A stretch of 50,501 bases of DNA from CAZVJA01 sp964626885 (GTDB lineage: Bacteria; Planctomycetota; Planctomycetia; Planctomycetales; Planctomycetaceae), in the NCBI GenBank assembly GCA_964626885.1, contig CAZVJA010000011.1:1-50501 (forward strand), written 5' to 3'. The position numbers and the translations under genes are program-made. Every line of letters begins with the position of its first letter. Position 1 is the first letter of the stretch. The notes under the pieces are model-generated. The model saw only the letters and a list, made by a program, of their open reading frames with translations, was not told where the DNA came from and ran no database searches. Positions 43,581 to 50,501 of the stretch are shown one piece after another.

Positions 43581-43887
43581 GCGGAAACCTTTCAGATGGT
43601 CGGGCTTCGGGTGGTCAGGCTTCAGGCTTCGGGTAGACGGGGTGATAGGGTTTTAGGGGGCGAGGGTTCGAGGCCTAAAACCATAGAACCCTAAAACCCT
43701 AGAACCATCGGAACCATTCATCCTCCATCCTCCGGCCCCGTGGTCCGATCATACTATTTCGCTGCGCGGAATTCTCCGCCGCGCGATGGTTTCCGGCCCG
43801 GCGCGGAGCTATGCTGGAGGCATTGAACAGATCGGTTCCGCCACCCTGCCGAACATCACTAACTTTTCCCGCCTGGAGATTTCCATC
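43581..43887. other. Divergent intergenic region with a ctaaaaccc hairpin
   Basis: This 307-bp gap separates the divergent creatininase and DUF1080 genes. It holds short repeats of ggcttcggg and caggcttc near 43605-43635, and a perfect 11-bp inverted repeat, tagggttttag (43646-43656) with ctaaaacccta (43691-43701). A third copy of cctaaaacc lies between them, so the stem could switch partners. No terminator T-run follows. Promoters for both genes must lie here, but none is clear. Confidence 0.5.
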
Positions 43888-44856
43888 ATGCGACGAATTG
43901 CGTTCATCCTTTGTCTCGGAGCTGTTGTCATGTCTGCCGCCGCAACTTCGGCTCAGGCCGAGAAGGGGGAAGCGTTCCTCGACGCCAAGTCGGCCGGCCC
44001 CGATTTCGCCGTTCAAGGAGAATACGAAGGGACCATCGGCCAGGATACCAAGATCGGCGCGCACGTCATCGCGCTGGGGGAATCGAAATTCGGCATCGTC
44101 ATCTATGACGGCGGCTTACCCGGCGCGGGATGGAGCGGCAAGACTCGCGTGTTCCTCAATGGACAGACTGCCGACAGCGTCACCATCGTCCGCGGCACGA
44201 ACTTCGAGGGAGAGATCAAGGATGGCAAACTCGCCGGAACCGCCGAAGCAGGAGTTCATTACGAGATGAAGAAAGTCGAACGGAAATCGCCGACGCTCGG
44301 CGCCAAGCCTCCGCAAGGAGCCAAGGTGCTCTTCGACGGCTCCTCGCTCGGCGGCTGGGCGAAGGGCTCGCTCGACGGCGACCTGCTTGTCCCCGAGGCC
44401 TCGACGAAGGACAAGTTCAAGGACTTCACGCTGCACATTGAGTTCCGCACCCCCTTCATGCCGAAATCGCGCGGCCAGGGGCGCGGCAACAGCGGTGTTT
44501 ACCTGCTCGATCAATATGAATGCCAAGTGCTCGATTCCTTTGGACTCGAGGGACTCGACAACGAGTGCGGCGGCATCTACAAGCAGTCGAAGCCGTCGGT
44601 GAATATGTGCTATCCGCCGCTCTCGTGGCAAACATACGACATCGACTTCCAGGCAGCGAAGTTCGACGAGAGCGGCAAGAAGACCTCAAACGCCGTCGTC
44701 ACCATCAAGCATAACGGCGTGGTGATTCATGATAAGCTGAACCTCACCGCCCCCACGCCGGGGGGGCACCAGAACGACGAAAAGCCGGGGGCCCTGTTCA
44801 TGCAGGACCACGGCAACCCGGTCCGCTTCCGGAACATCTGGGTGGTGGAGAAGTAG
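43888..44856 (+). CDS. DUF1080 (3-keto-disaccharide hydrolase-like) secreted protein
   Basis: A 322-residue protein with a Sec signal peptide (residues 1-24, ending ATSAQAE). Residues 25-140 form a beta-rich N-terminal domain with no name I can give. From about 147 the DUF1080 domain follows: VLFDGSSLGGWAKG, LHIEFRTPFMP, RGNSGVYLLDQYECQVLDS and GHPVRFRNIW-like GNPVRFRNIWV. DUF1080 has a concanavalin-like jelly roll and is greatly expanded in planctomycetes; some members cleave 3-keto-glycosides, and extracellular carbohydrate binding or hydrolysis is the usual inference. The start at 43888 has ggag 10 bp upstream and gives the leader directly. Confidence 0.9.
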   Translation: MRRIAFILCLGAVVMSAAATSAQAEKGEAFLDAKSAGPDFAVQGEYEGTIGQDTKIGAHVIALGESKFGIVIYDGGLPGAGWSGKTRVFLNGQTADSVTIVRGTNFEGEIKDGKLAGTAEAGVHYEMKKVERKSPTLGAKPPQGAKVLFDGSSLGGWAKGSLDGDLLVPEASTKDKFKDFTLHIEFRTPFMPKSRGQGRGNSGVYLLDQYECQVLDSFGLEGLDNECGGIYKQSKPSVNMCYPPLSWQTYDIDFQAAKFDESGKKTSNAVVTIKHNGVVIHDKLNLTAPTPGGHQNDEKPGALFMQDHGNPVRFRNIWVVEK

Positions 44857-44894
44857 ATTTCATATCGATGAATGCGGGTTGTACATCTCTTTCT

Positions 44895-44919
44895 CCCCTC
44901 TCCCCGCGCGGGAGAGGGG
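44895..44919. repeat. Hairpin cccctctccc-cgcgc-gggagagggg
   Basis: A perfect 10-bp stem with a 5-nt loop lies 39 bp after the DUF1080 stop and 52 bp before the next start. This GC-rich unit is a common intergenic palindrome in many bacterial genomes (from memory). It could end the DUF1080 transcript, although no T-run follows. Confidence 0.6.
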
Positions 44920-44970
44920 CCGGAGGTGAGCGTGGTTTGAAGTCGAAACGAAGTAACAGCCGAGGTTCGA

Positions 44971-46026
44971 ATGACTCTCACCCCCACCCAGCTCCGCGAG
45001 CATGTGGATTGCCTGCCCCGCTTTCCGCTCGCGCATCTTCCCACCCCCTTCGAGCACCTCAAGCGGTTCTCGAAGGTGCTCGGCGGTCCGCAAATCCATA
45101 TCAAGCGAGACGACTGCACCGGCCTGGCGATGGGGGGAAACAAGACGCGGCACAACGAATTCCTGATGGCGGAGGCACTCCGGCAAGGGGCCGACACCTT
45201 CGTCTGGGGAGCAGGGGTGCAGAGCAACAACTGCCGGCAGACCGTCGCTGCCTGCGCGAAGGCGGGGCTCGATTGCCAGTTGGTTCTCGGGCGCGGTCGT
45301 CCCGCCGACGGCCCCGACCCGGTCCAGGGAAACCTGCTGCTCGATCATCTGATGGGTGGGGCATACGAAATTGTTGAAGCGATCATTGGCGAGGAACTCG
45401 ACCGCAAAATCGCCGAGAAGGCGGAGCAGTTCCGCGCGCGCGGCCGCAAGGTTTATCTCTGGGATCGTGATGCGGTCAAGCCTCTGGCCGCTGTCAGCTA
45501 TGTACTCTGCCTGATCGAAATTCTCGAACAATCGGCCGCGAGCGGATTCGTGCCGGATGCGATTTATGTTTCGTCTGCCGGGTCGACCGGTTCCGGACTT
45601 GCGCTCGGCGCAGCTGTCTTGGGCCAGAAATTTCCGGTGCGCAACATTTGCCCCATCCGCTGGGAATGGGACACACAGTCCGACATGGCCGAGATCGCGA
45701 ATAGCGCAGCGAAGTTACTCGGCCTTGAAACTCGACTGGAACGCGGCGACATCGAGTTGACGTTCGACTTCATTCCCCCCGGCTATGGGAAGATATCTTC
45801 CGGTGGACTCGAAGCCACCGCGCTCGTCGCCCGCACCGAGGGAATTCTGCTCGACCCGATTTACACCGCCAAGGCGATGGCGGGGCTGGTCAGTGACATC
45901 CGCAAAGGACGCCTGGCGGACGCGAAGAACGTCGTCTTTGTCCACACTGGCGGCACACCCGCGCTCTTCGCCTATAACGAAGAACTTGCGACCGGCATCG
46001 CGCCGCGAACGCTGGACGTGAATTGA
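44971..46026 (+). CDS. PLP-dependent D-cysteine desulfhydrase/ACC deaminase family enzyme
   Basis: A 351-residue fold-type II PLP enzyme. The PLP lysine is Lys58 in GLAMGGNKTRHNE; the IHIKRDDCTGLA segment before it and VWGAGVQSNNCRQTVAACAK after it match D-cysteine desulfhydrase (DcyD) and 1-aminocyclopropane-1-carboxylate deaminase. AGSTGSGLALGA is the phosphate-binding loop, and HTGGTPALFAY closes the domain. It likely breaks down D-cysteine or a similar amino acid to pyruvate, sulfide and ammonia. ACC deaminase activity cannot be excluded. It converges on the Gfo/Idh/MocA gene with 27 bp between stops. Confidence 0.88.
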   Translation: MTLTPTQLREHVDCLPRFPLAHLPTPFEHLKRFSKVLGGPQIHIKRDDCTGLAMGGNKTRHNEFLMAEALRQGADTFVWGAGVQSNNCRQTVAACAKAGLDCQLVLGRGRPADGPDPVQGNLLLDHLMGGAYEIVEAIIGEELDRKIAEKAEQFRARGRKVYLWDRDAVKPLAAVSYVLCLIEILEQSAASGFVPDAIYVSSAGSTGSGLALGAAVLGQKFPVRNICPIRWEWDTQSDMAEIANSAAKLLGLETRLERGDIELTFDFIPPGYGKISSGGLEATALVARTEGILLDPIYTAKAMAGLVSDIRKGRLADAKNVVFVHTGGTPALFAYNEELATGIAPRTLDVN

Positions 46027-46053
46027 GGATTATCCGCGCGAAATGAAAGTTGG

Positions 46054-47100
46054 TTACCGTTTTGGCAGCGGCAGATCGACCGGCTGGCCGGTGCGCGCGG
46101 AAATCAAGGACGCTTCGCAGATCTCGACCGCCGCGCGCCCTTCCGCGCCGCCGACCTTTGGCGGGCGCCCTTCGTGGATGCTGTCGACAAATTCCTGAAT
46201 CACCCCGACGTGCGGCTCCAGGCGGATCGGCGAGCGGGGTTCCTTGAGATAATCGAACTTCTCCGGCGTGAAGACCCGCTCCCACTTTTCCCCTTGGCCA
46301 AGGTCGAGGTAGTCGAAGTTCTCCAGGTCGAGCATGCCGTCGCGCCCCACAATCTGAAACCGCACTTCGCTGTGCGGAAAGCTTGGCGACGGCAGTTCCG
46401 AGGAAATCCACATGTGCGCCATGATTCCGTGTTCAAACACGATTTGCGCCATCACGCTCTGAGCCGGCACGCCGACGTCGCTGAAGGTGTTGACCTGCGC
46501 GAAGACCTGTTTGGCGTTCGCGCCGCTGATCCAGCGGAGAAAGTCGGCATTGTGCGTGGCGATCCCCATGAAAAGCCCGCCGCTGTGCGGATCGCGCATC
46601 CACTCCCGGCTGTCGTACAGCTCACGCGTCACGTTGATCGGAAAGGCGGAGATCGTCCGCATCATCCAGACAGGGCCGATTTTTCCTTCGTCGATCATCT
46701 GCTTTGCTTTTCGCGTGATGCGGCGAAACCGCTCGGTCTGCACCACTCCCAGGTTCACGTTCGCCTCGGCGCAGGCGGCGATCATCGCGTCGCACTCCGC
46801 CACCGTTGGGGCCATCGGCTTTTCGACCAGCACATGCTTCCCGGCCGCGGCAGCTTTGCGCGTCAGTTCCAGGCGATGCTGATCGGGCGTCGCGATGACG
46901 ACGGCATCGACGTCTTTCCGCTCCAGGAGTGCGTCGATTGAACTCTCCGCCGGGACGGCGAATTCAACTGCAATTTCCGGTGCGCGCTTCCCACCCGCGA
47001 CCGCGACGAGCTTCGCCCCCTTCACGAACCCCGTGATCGCGGCGGAATACGTGAGCCCCATGAACCCGCTGCCGATCATTCCGATGCCGAAAGTTTGCAT
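46054..47100 (-). CDS. Gfo/Idh/MocA family oxidoreductase
   Basis: A 348-residue NAD(P)-dependent oxidoreductase. The Rossmann motif is IGMIGSGFMG at about residues 6-15, the family motif EKP is at 93-95 (LVEKPMAPTV), and IATHNADFLRWI supplies the likely catalytic His region. The C-terminal domain carries the substrate pocket (VRFQIVGRDGMLDLENFDY). Members oxidise or reduce sugars, inositols and their derivatives. No signal peptide is present, so this copy is cytoplasmic. The start at 47100 follows directly on the Rossmann strand; a frame extension of 20 codons looks non-coding. Confidence 0.9.
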   Translation of the reverse strand: MQTFGIGMIGSGFMGLTYSAAITGFVKGAKLVAVAGGKRAPEIAVEFAVPAESSIDALLERKDVDAVVIATPDQHRLELTRKAAAAGKHVLVEKPMAPTVAECDAMIAACAEANVNLGVVQTERFRRITRKAKQMIDEGKIGPVWMMRTISAFPINVTRELYDSREWMRDPHSGGLFMGIATHNADFLRWISGANAKQVFAQVNTFSDVGVPAQSVMAQIVFEHGIMAHMWISSELPSPSFPHSEVRFQIVGRDGMLDLENFDYLDLGQGEKWERVFTPEKFDYLKEPRSPIRLEPHVGVIQEFVDSIHEGRPPKVGGAEGRAAVEICEASLISARTGQPVDLPLPKR

Positions 47101-47136
47101 GCTGTGCGCGTTCTCCCAAACTGTTGTGAAATCGCA

Positions 47137-47204
47137 CAGGAAAGTATGCCTGTGCCCCAATAACTTGACTGTGAATATTTAGGGGCACAGACATTCCTTT
47201 CCTG
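47137..47204. repeat. Long imperfect hairpin with caggaaag and tgtgcccc arms
   Basis: Left arm 47137-47158 and right arm 47182-47204 pair along almost their whole length (one bulge, two mismatches) around a 23-nt AT-rich loop. It sits 26 bp after the PD40 gene stop (47230, minus strand) and 36 bp before the Gfo/Idh start. A partial further copy, cctgtctgtgcc, follows at 47201. Likely a REP-type unit or a transcript end. Confidence 0.6.
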
Positions 47205-47229
47205 TCTGTGCCTCCTGGAAAGCAACTCA

Positions 47230-48033
47230 TCACGCCGGCGCGTCACTCAGATACAAATCGTGTGCGCCGCCTCGTTCCGAAACTGTCAGAATTTGCCGAC
47301 CGTTCGGATGCCAAACCGGAAAATCGTCCCGCTCCGGATGGTTCGTCACGCGCACCGGCTTCGTGCCGTCCGCCTGCATCACGTAAACTTCATGGTTGCC
47401 GTCACGCGTGCTGGTGAAGGCTATCCGCTGGCCGTCGGGCGACCACGCCGGGCGCAAATCTCGGCTCGGGCTGTCGGAAAGCCGCGTCACTCCGCTGCCG
47501 TCGGCGTTCATCACGTAAATCTGAAAATGCCCATCCCGGCTGGAACCAAACGCGATCTTCGTTCCGTCGGGTGAGACCGCCGGCCAACAGTTGAGTCCCT
47601 GCGAGGCCGTGAGCTTTTTCAGATCTTTCCCCTGCACGTCCACCGACGCGATCTGCTGACCGCCGCCGTCAGAGAGCGTGAATATGACTCGTTTGCCCTC
47701 CGGCGTAAAACAGGGAGTGCGGGCGGTCGCGCGGGCGTCGAGCGGCCGGAACTGCACCTCGGTGTTCTCGCGCGGATTTTTGATCACCAGCACCAATTGC
47801 GGGCTCGTTGAAGACTGGCAGTAGCAGTGAAGTCGTCCGTCCACCGACCACGCGGCGTCGAACTGGTGATCGGTGACGTTCGGGTAGATCATCTCCTGCG
47901 ATCCGTCTGACCTTTTGAAGCGAATCAGCGAAACGCGGTTCGGAATGTTGTGCGCCGAGTAGACAATATTCTCCGTTCCGGGAACAAAGCAGGGGGAGAG
48001 CTTCAAAATACCGTCGTGCGTCAGCTGGATCAC
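47230..48033 (-). CDS. TolB-like PD40 beta-propeller protein
   Basis: A 267-residue protein made of WD40-like PD40 repeats. Repeated motifs include WPAVSPDGTKIAFGSSRDG, RPAWSPDGQRIAFTSTRDGN and FPVWHPNGRQILTVSERGG, with DGSGVTRLSDSPSRD linkers, as in TolB and DPP-IV propellers. No signal peptide is seen. Its ATG overlaps the DUF1501 stop (48030-48033), so the two are translated together. A binding or scaffold role is inferred; there is no catalytic domain. The number of blades visible (about five or six) suggests a single propeller. Confidence 0.85.
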   Translation of the reverse strand: MIQLTHDGILKLSPCFVPGTENIVYSAHNIPNRVSLIRFKRSDGSQEMIYPNVTDHQFDAAWSVDGRLHCYCQSSTSPQLVLVIKNPRENTEVQFRPLDARATARTPCFTPEGKRVIFTLSDGGGQQIASVDVQGKDLKKLTASQGLNCWPAVSPDGTKIAFGSSRDGHFQIYVMNADGSGVTRLSDSPSRDLRPAWSPDGQRIAFTSTRDGNHEVYVMQADGTKPVRVTNHPERDDFPVWHPNGRQILTVSERGGAHDLYLSDAPA

Positions 48034-49385
48034 AGCAACCCCTCGATCGTGTTTCCCCCTTCGAGCACCTTGAGCTGCGCGCGGGTCTGCGTGTTGACGC
48101 CCGCAAGCTCAAGGATCGTCGTACCGACCATCGCCGGCGTGACCGGATCGGTCAGCGGGTGTTCGCCGAGCGGGTCACTCTCTCCGACCACTCGCCCCGG
48201 CTGAATCCCCGCGCCGGCCCAGATGGAGAAGTAGCAGGGGTGCCAGTGATCGCGCGAGCCGATGCCGTTGATTCGCGGCGTGCGGCCGAATTCTCCCATG
48301 CAGAGCAACAGCGTCGAGTCGAGCAGGCCGCGCTCGGTCAAGTCGTCAAGCAGCACCGAGAAAACGCGATCGAGCAGCGGGCCGTGCCAGTCGGCCAGAA
48401 TCTCGAAGTTGTCGGCGTGCGTGTCCCACCCGTAGTCGGAAAACTGATAGAAGATCTCGACGAACTGGCTCCAGTTGACCTGCACGTAGGGAACACCGGC
48501 CTCGACAAGCCGCCGACCCAGCAGGCAGCTTTGACCGAACGACGTCTTACCGTACGCGTCGCGGGTCTTCTGTGATTCACGGCTGAGGTCGAACACTTCC
48601 CGCGCGGCGCCAGACGTAAGCAGCGAATAGGCCCTCCCATAAACACCGTCCCAGTTGTCGAGTTCGGTCTGGTCCGCTCGGCGACGGAGCGCATCGAGTT
48701 CGCGGAGCATTGCACGCCGGTCTTCGAGACGCGACGGCGTGAGTCCGTCGAGCAGCTTCAGTTCGGGAATCGACACCGCGCCGGTTTCGGCGCAATGCAG
48801 CATGAAGGGATCGTAGGCCTTTCCCCACGAGCCGCCGCCGTAGCCGAGGATCGGGCCGACGCCGTCCCCCACCGGTCCCCGTGCGAGCGAAATGAACCCC
48901 GGCAGGGCCCCGGGTCCGCGATGCCGCGCAAGTATCGAGCCGAAGTTCGGCGGGTAGCCGGTCGTCTTGCCGTTGGCGTCTTCACCGCCGTCGTTCGCAA
49001 CCGCGCCGGTCAGGCCGATCGATCCGGCGGGACGGTGCCCGCCGTTGAAGTTGACGTTCGTGCGGACGAGCGAAAACTTGTCGTTCCGCGCGGCGATTTG
49101 CGGCAGCAGTTCAGTGAAGTGCACCCCCGGTAAGCGGGTGGGGATTGTCGCGAACGGCCCGCGATACTCGATTGGCGCTTTGGGTTTGGGATCGAACAGG
49201 TCGAGATGACTCGGCCCGCCCCCCAGCCAGATCAGTAGTACAGAGCGGGCACGCGGCGAATTTTCAGCGGCGCTTGCAAGCTGCGGCAGCCCCAGAGCGA
49301 ACGGAACGCTCATCCCCGCGCGCAAAAACGCACGGCGTGAAAGTCCCGCGCAATCGCGCGAGCGAAAACTTCCGACCTCGAACAT
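48030..49385 (-). CDS. DUF1501 protein with Tat-type leader (third copy)
   Basis: A 451-residue DUF1501 protein. The leader is LSRRAFLRAGMSVPFALGL with the twin arginine at residues 17-18. The body has VLLIWLGGGPSHLDLFDPKP near residue 50, LVRTNVNFNGGHRPAGS, QSCLLGRRLVEAGVPYVQVN, and GEFGRTPRINGIGSRDHWHP, matching the copies at 24150 and 37322. It is the first gene of an overlapping pair with the PD40 protein, a different partner from the DUF1549/1553 protein that accompanies the first copy. Function unknown; export by Tat is likely. Confidence 0.92.
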   Translation of the reverse strand: MFEVGSFRSRDCAGLSRRAFLRAGMSVPFALGLPQLASAAENSPRARSVLLIWLGGGPSHLDLFDPKPKAPIEYRGPFATIPTRLPGVHFTELLPQIAARNDKFSLVRTNVNFNGGHRPAGSIGLTGAVANDGGEDANGKTTGYPPNFGSILARHRGPGALPGFISLARGPVGDGVGPILGYGGGSWGKAYDPFMLHCAETGAVSIPELKLLDGLTPSRLEDRRAMLRELDALRRRADQTELDNWDGVYGRAYSLLTSGAAREVFDLSRESQKTRDAYGKTSFGQSCLLGRRLVEAGVPYVQVNWSQFVEIFYQFSDYGWDTHADNFEILADWHGPLLDRVFSVLLDDLTERGLLDSTLLLCMGEFGRTPRINGIGSRDHWHPCYFSIWAGAGIQPGRVVGESDPLGEHPLTDPVTPAMVGTTILELAGVNTQTRAQLKVLEGGNTIEGLL

Positions 49386-49532
49386 GGTCTGCCCGCCGTG
49401 TCAGTTTTTGAACCACCTGCTCATGCGAAAACGGCGATTCCCGCACACCGCCATCCTACCCGATTCGCAGCGGAATTCGAGCAAGAATCGGCTGGAAGCT
49501 CGTGTACGGGGCGGTGGTTGGCCAAACTTTTT

Positions 49533-49561
49533 TTGACGATCCGAAACCCAAAAGCTAAACT
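49533..49561 (+). promoter_or_regulatory. Candidate sigma70-type promoter
   Basis: TTGACG (49533-49538) and TAAACT (49556-49561) are separated by exactly 17 bp; matches are 5 of 6 and 4 of 6. A T-run precedes the -35. Transcription would start near 49568, giving a leader of about 55 nt that ends in an aggagg ribosome-binding site before the ATG at 49623. Confidence 0.5.
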
Positions 49562-49622
49562 AGAGGTACATCCCTCGAAGCACGTCATGGCGGTTCCGCC
49601 GTTATCTCCAAGGAGGCAAGCC

Positions 49623-50078
49623 ATGAACCGACGCGAGCCCCGAATTCGCCGCGCAACAAGATCACTCGACGACTGCATGGCGTTTGAGCATATTCTGCTT
49701 GGCGACCTCCGCGACTTGCTCGAAGAAGTGGTCGATGAGCAAACGCACCGCTGGCTCGTCGCCGTACTCGATGCCCTGCTGGAGACGCTGCCGCGCGAGC
49801 AGCATCTCAAGGGGAACGAGGGTTATCTGCAGGAAGTGCTTGATGAGTATCCGAGTTGGTACCGGCACGTCGAAAGCCTGCGGGTCGAACACGAGGATCT
49901 CTACCGCAACCTGCGACAGCTGCGCGACACAATTGTGCAGCGGGAAACCTTGGAAGAGGTGGTCGACTGCGTCCGCAACGACCTGCAAGATTGGATGACC
50001 CGCCTCGTTGCCCACCACCGTCACGAAACCCGGCTGATCCAGACCGCCATCAACCTCGAGGTCGGCACGGGGGATTGA
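49623..50078 (+). CDS. Helical hemerythrin-like (HHE) protein
   Basis: A 151-residue all-helical protein. Four amphipathic helices can be drawn, with His and Glu at hemerythrin-like spots: MAFEHILLGDLRDLLEE, then LPREQHLKGNEGYL, then RVEHEDLYRNLRQLRD, and DWMTRLVAHHRHETRLIQ. This resembles HHE cation-binding domains, which bind a di-iron centre for oxygen or redox sensing. The spacing is not a perfect match, so the assignment is tentative. A strong aggagg ribosome-binding site precedes the ATG at 49623, and a good promoter lies upstream. A longer open frame to 49398 is not supported. Confidence 0.6.
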   Translation: MNRREPRIRRATRSLDDCMAFEHILLGDLRDLLEEVVDEQTHRWLVAVLDALLETLPREQHLKGNEGYLQEVLDEYPSWYRHVESLRVEHEDLYRNLRQLRDTIVQRETLEEVVDCVRNDLQDWMTRLVAHHRHETRLIQTAINLEVGTGD

Positions 50079-50159
50079 AGGCGTCGAAGTGCTAGCAGCC
50101 GAATTCCAAATGTCGAATGAATGGCAAATTTGACAATGTGGCCTCAAGGCAGATCGTCC

Positions 50160-50387
50160 ATGGACAACCTCATCGGCCGTTTTGAAGTTCCGGTGCGCGT
50201 CAACTTGGCACTGTCACCGGGCCACATGCCTTTCTCCATACGATTCATTGGGGATGCGCCGTTCGTTTGGAAGTCTATCATCGTTTGTAAAGGTGAGTGG
50301 GCATTCTTTGTTTACGAGAGAGCCAGTACGCCTTTCGAACCGGATGACGACGACACGTGTTATCGGTCTGGGCTATCAATGCTGTAG
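50160..50387 (+). CDS. Possible small protein of unknown function
   Basis: A 75-residue open frame starting MDNLIGRFEVPVRV and ending with an acidic stretch, FEPDDDDT. An aaggca sequence lies about 8 bp before the ATG; an upstream ATG at 50121 would add 13 residues. Composition is protein-like, with alternating hydrophobic segments, but no family is recognised, and base composition is more AT-rich than that of its neighbours. It may be a real small gene or a remnant. Confidence 0.3.
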   Translation: MDNLIGRFEVPVRVNLALSPGHMPFSIRFIGDAPFVWKSIIVCKGEWAFFVYERASTPFEPDDDDTCYRSGLSML

Positions 50388-50429
50388 GGTCAGCAGAATC
50401 TTCGGCGTTCAGCATCATGTCTGCTGAAT

Positions 50430-50456
50430 GGTGTGCCTCGCGAGGATCGGCACACC
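50430..50456. repeat. Hairpin ggtgtgcc ... ggcacacc near the right edge
   Basis: An 8-bp perfect stem (50430-50437 with 50449-50456) encloses cctcgcgagg-type palindromic sequence, so two alternative folds compete. It follows the small open frame by 43 bp and could be a transcript end or a REP-type unit. Confidence 0.45.
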
Positions 50457-50501
50457 CTTGTATCTTTGCAGGCGATTGGTGGAATGCAGGAGCCCCGGCT
50501 C

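Noticed and set aside
43646..43701. Telomere-like ccctaaa sequence
   Set aside because: Only three copies and an inverted arrangement inside the chromosome; more simply a hairpin.
1..50501. tRNA, rRNA, phage or transposase genes
   Set aside because: I looked for tRNA T-loop sequences, rRNA stretches and transposase motifs and found none that held up.

Overview
The window looks like chromosomal DNA from a planctomycete, probably class Planctomycetia. The evidence is the gene content: three DUF1501 proteins, a DUF1549/DUF1553 protein, a DUF1080 protein, a long MoxR-DUF58-BatA/VWA operon, an ECF sigma factor overlapping a serine/threonine kinase with an N-terminal HxxxCxxC motif, and many proteins with Sec or Tat leaders. 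The DNA is GC-rich, densely coding and uniform in style. I found no rRNA, tRNA, CRISPR array, phage module or transposase gene.

Layout. 1-2.2 kb: the end of a minus-strand fatty-acid pair (FabZ-like dehydratase, FabG cut by the window edge), then an orphan FliN/SpoA protein. 2.4-7.2 kb: plus-strand housekeeping genes (trpG/pabA, moeA, lnt, obg). 7.2-9.8 kb: a minus-strand pair of exported proteins (alpha/alpha-toroid repeat protein, YdjC/ChbG deacetylase). 10-27.2 kb: one long plus-strand operon-like run: MoxR ATPase, DUF58, two large membrane VWA proteins, a 1602-residue membrane protein with huge Asn/Ser-rich inserts, DUF1549/1553, DUF1501 and a ten-loop EF-hand protein. 27.3-31.8 kb: a molybdenum hydroxylase module (short ModE-like regulator, then FAD, 2Fe-2S and Mo subunits and a MoaD/ThiS-like protein). 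32.6-36.7 kb: ECF sigma factor, transmembrane Ser/Thr kinase and a membrane-anchored coiled-coil protein. 37-38.5 kb: a DUF1501 gene interrupted by one in-frame TAG. 38.6-43.6 kb: minus-strand MBL hydrolase, AI-2E transporter, hemB and creatininase-family genes. 43.9-50.1 kb: DUF1080, a D-cysteine desulfhydrase-like enzyme, a Gfo/Idh/MocA oxidoreductase, an overlapping DUF1501/PD40 pair and a hemerythrin-like helical protein.

How the genes may work together. MoeA (3 kb) could serve the molybdenum hydroxylase at 28-31 kb, which carries its own MoaD-like gene and a divergent ModE-like regulator. The 10-27 kb run has the MoxR-plus-VWA layout expected of an ATPase-driven envelope or chaperone machine, here joined to planctomycete-specific secreted families. 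The sigma/kinase/membrane-protein block looks like a self-contained signalling unit.

Most noteworthy: the in-frame amber codon in the 37 kb DUF1501 gene, the low-complexity giant in the MoxR operon, the kinase with a fused anti-sigma-like zinc motif, and a set of different palindromic (REP-like) elements that nearly all sit just after stop codons.
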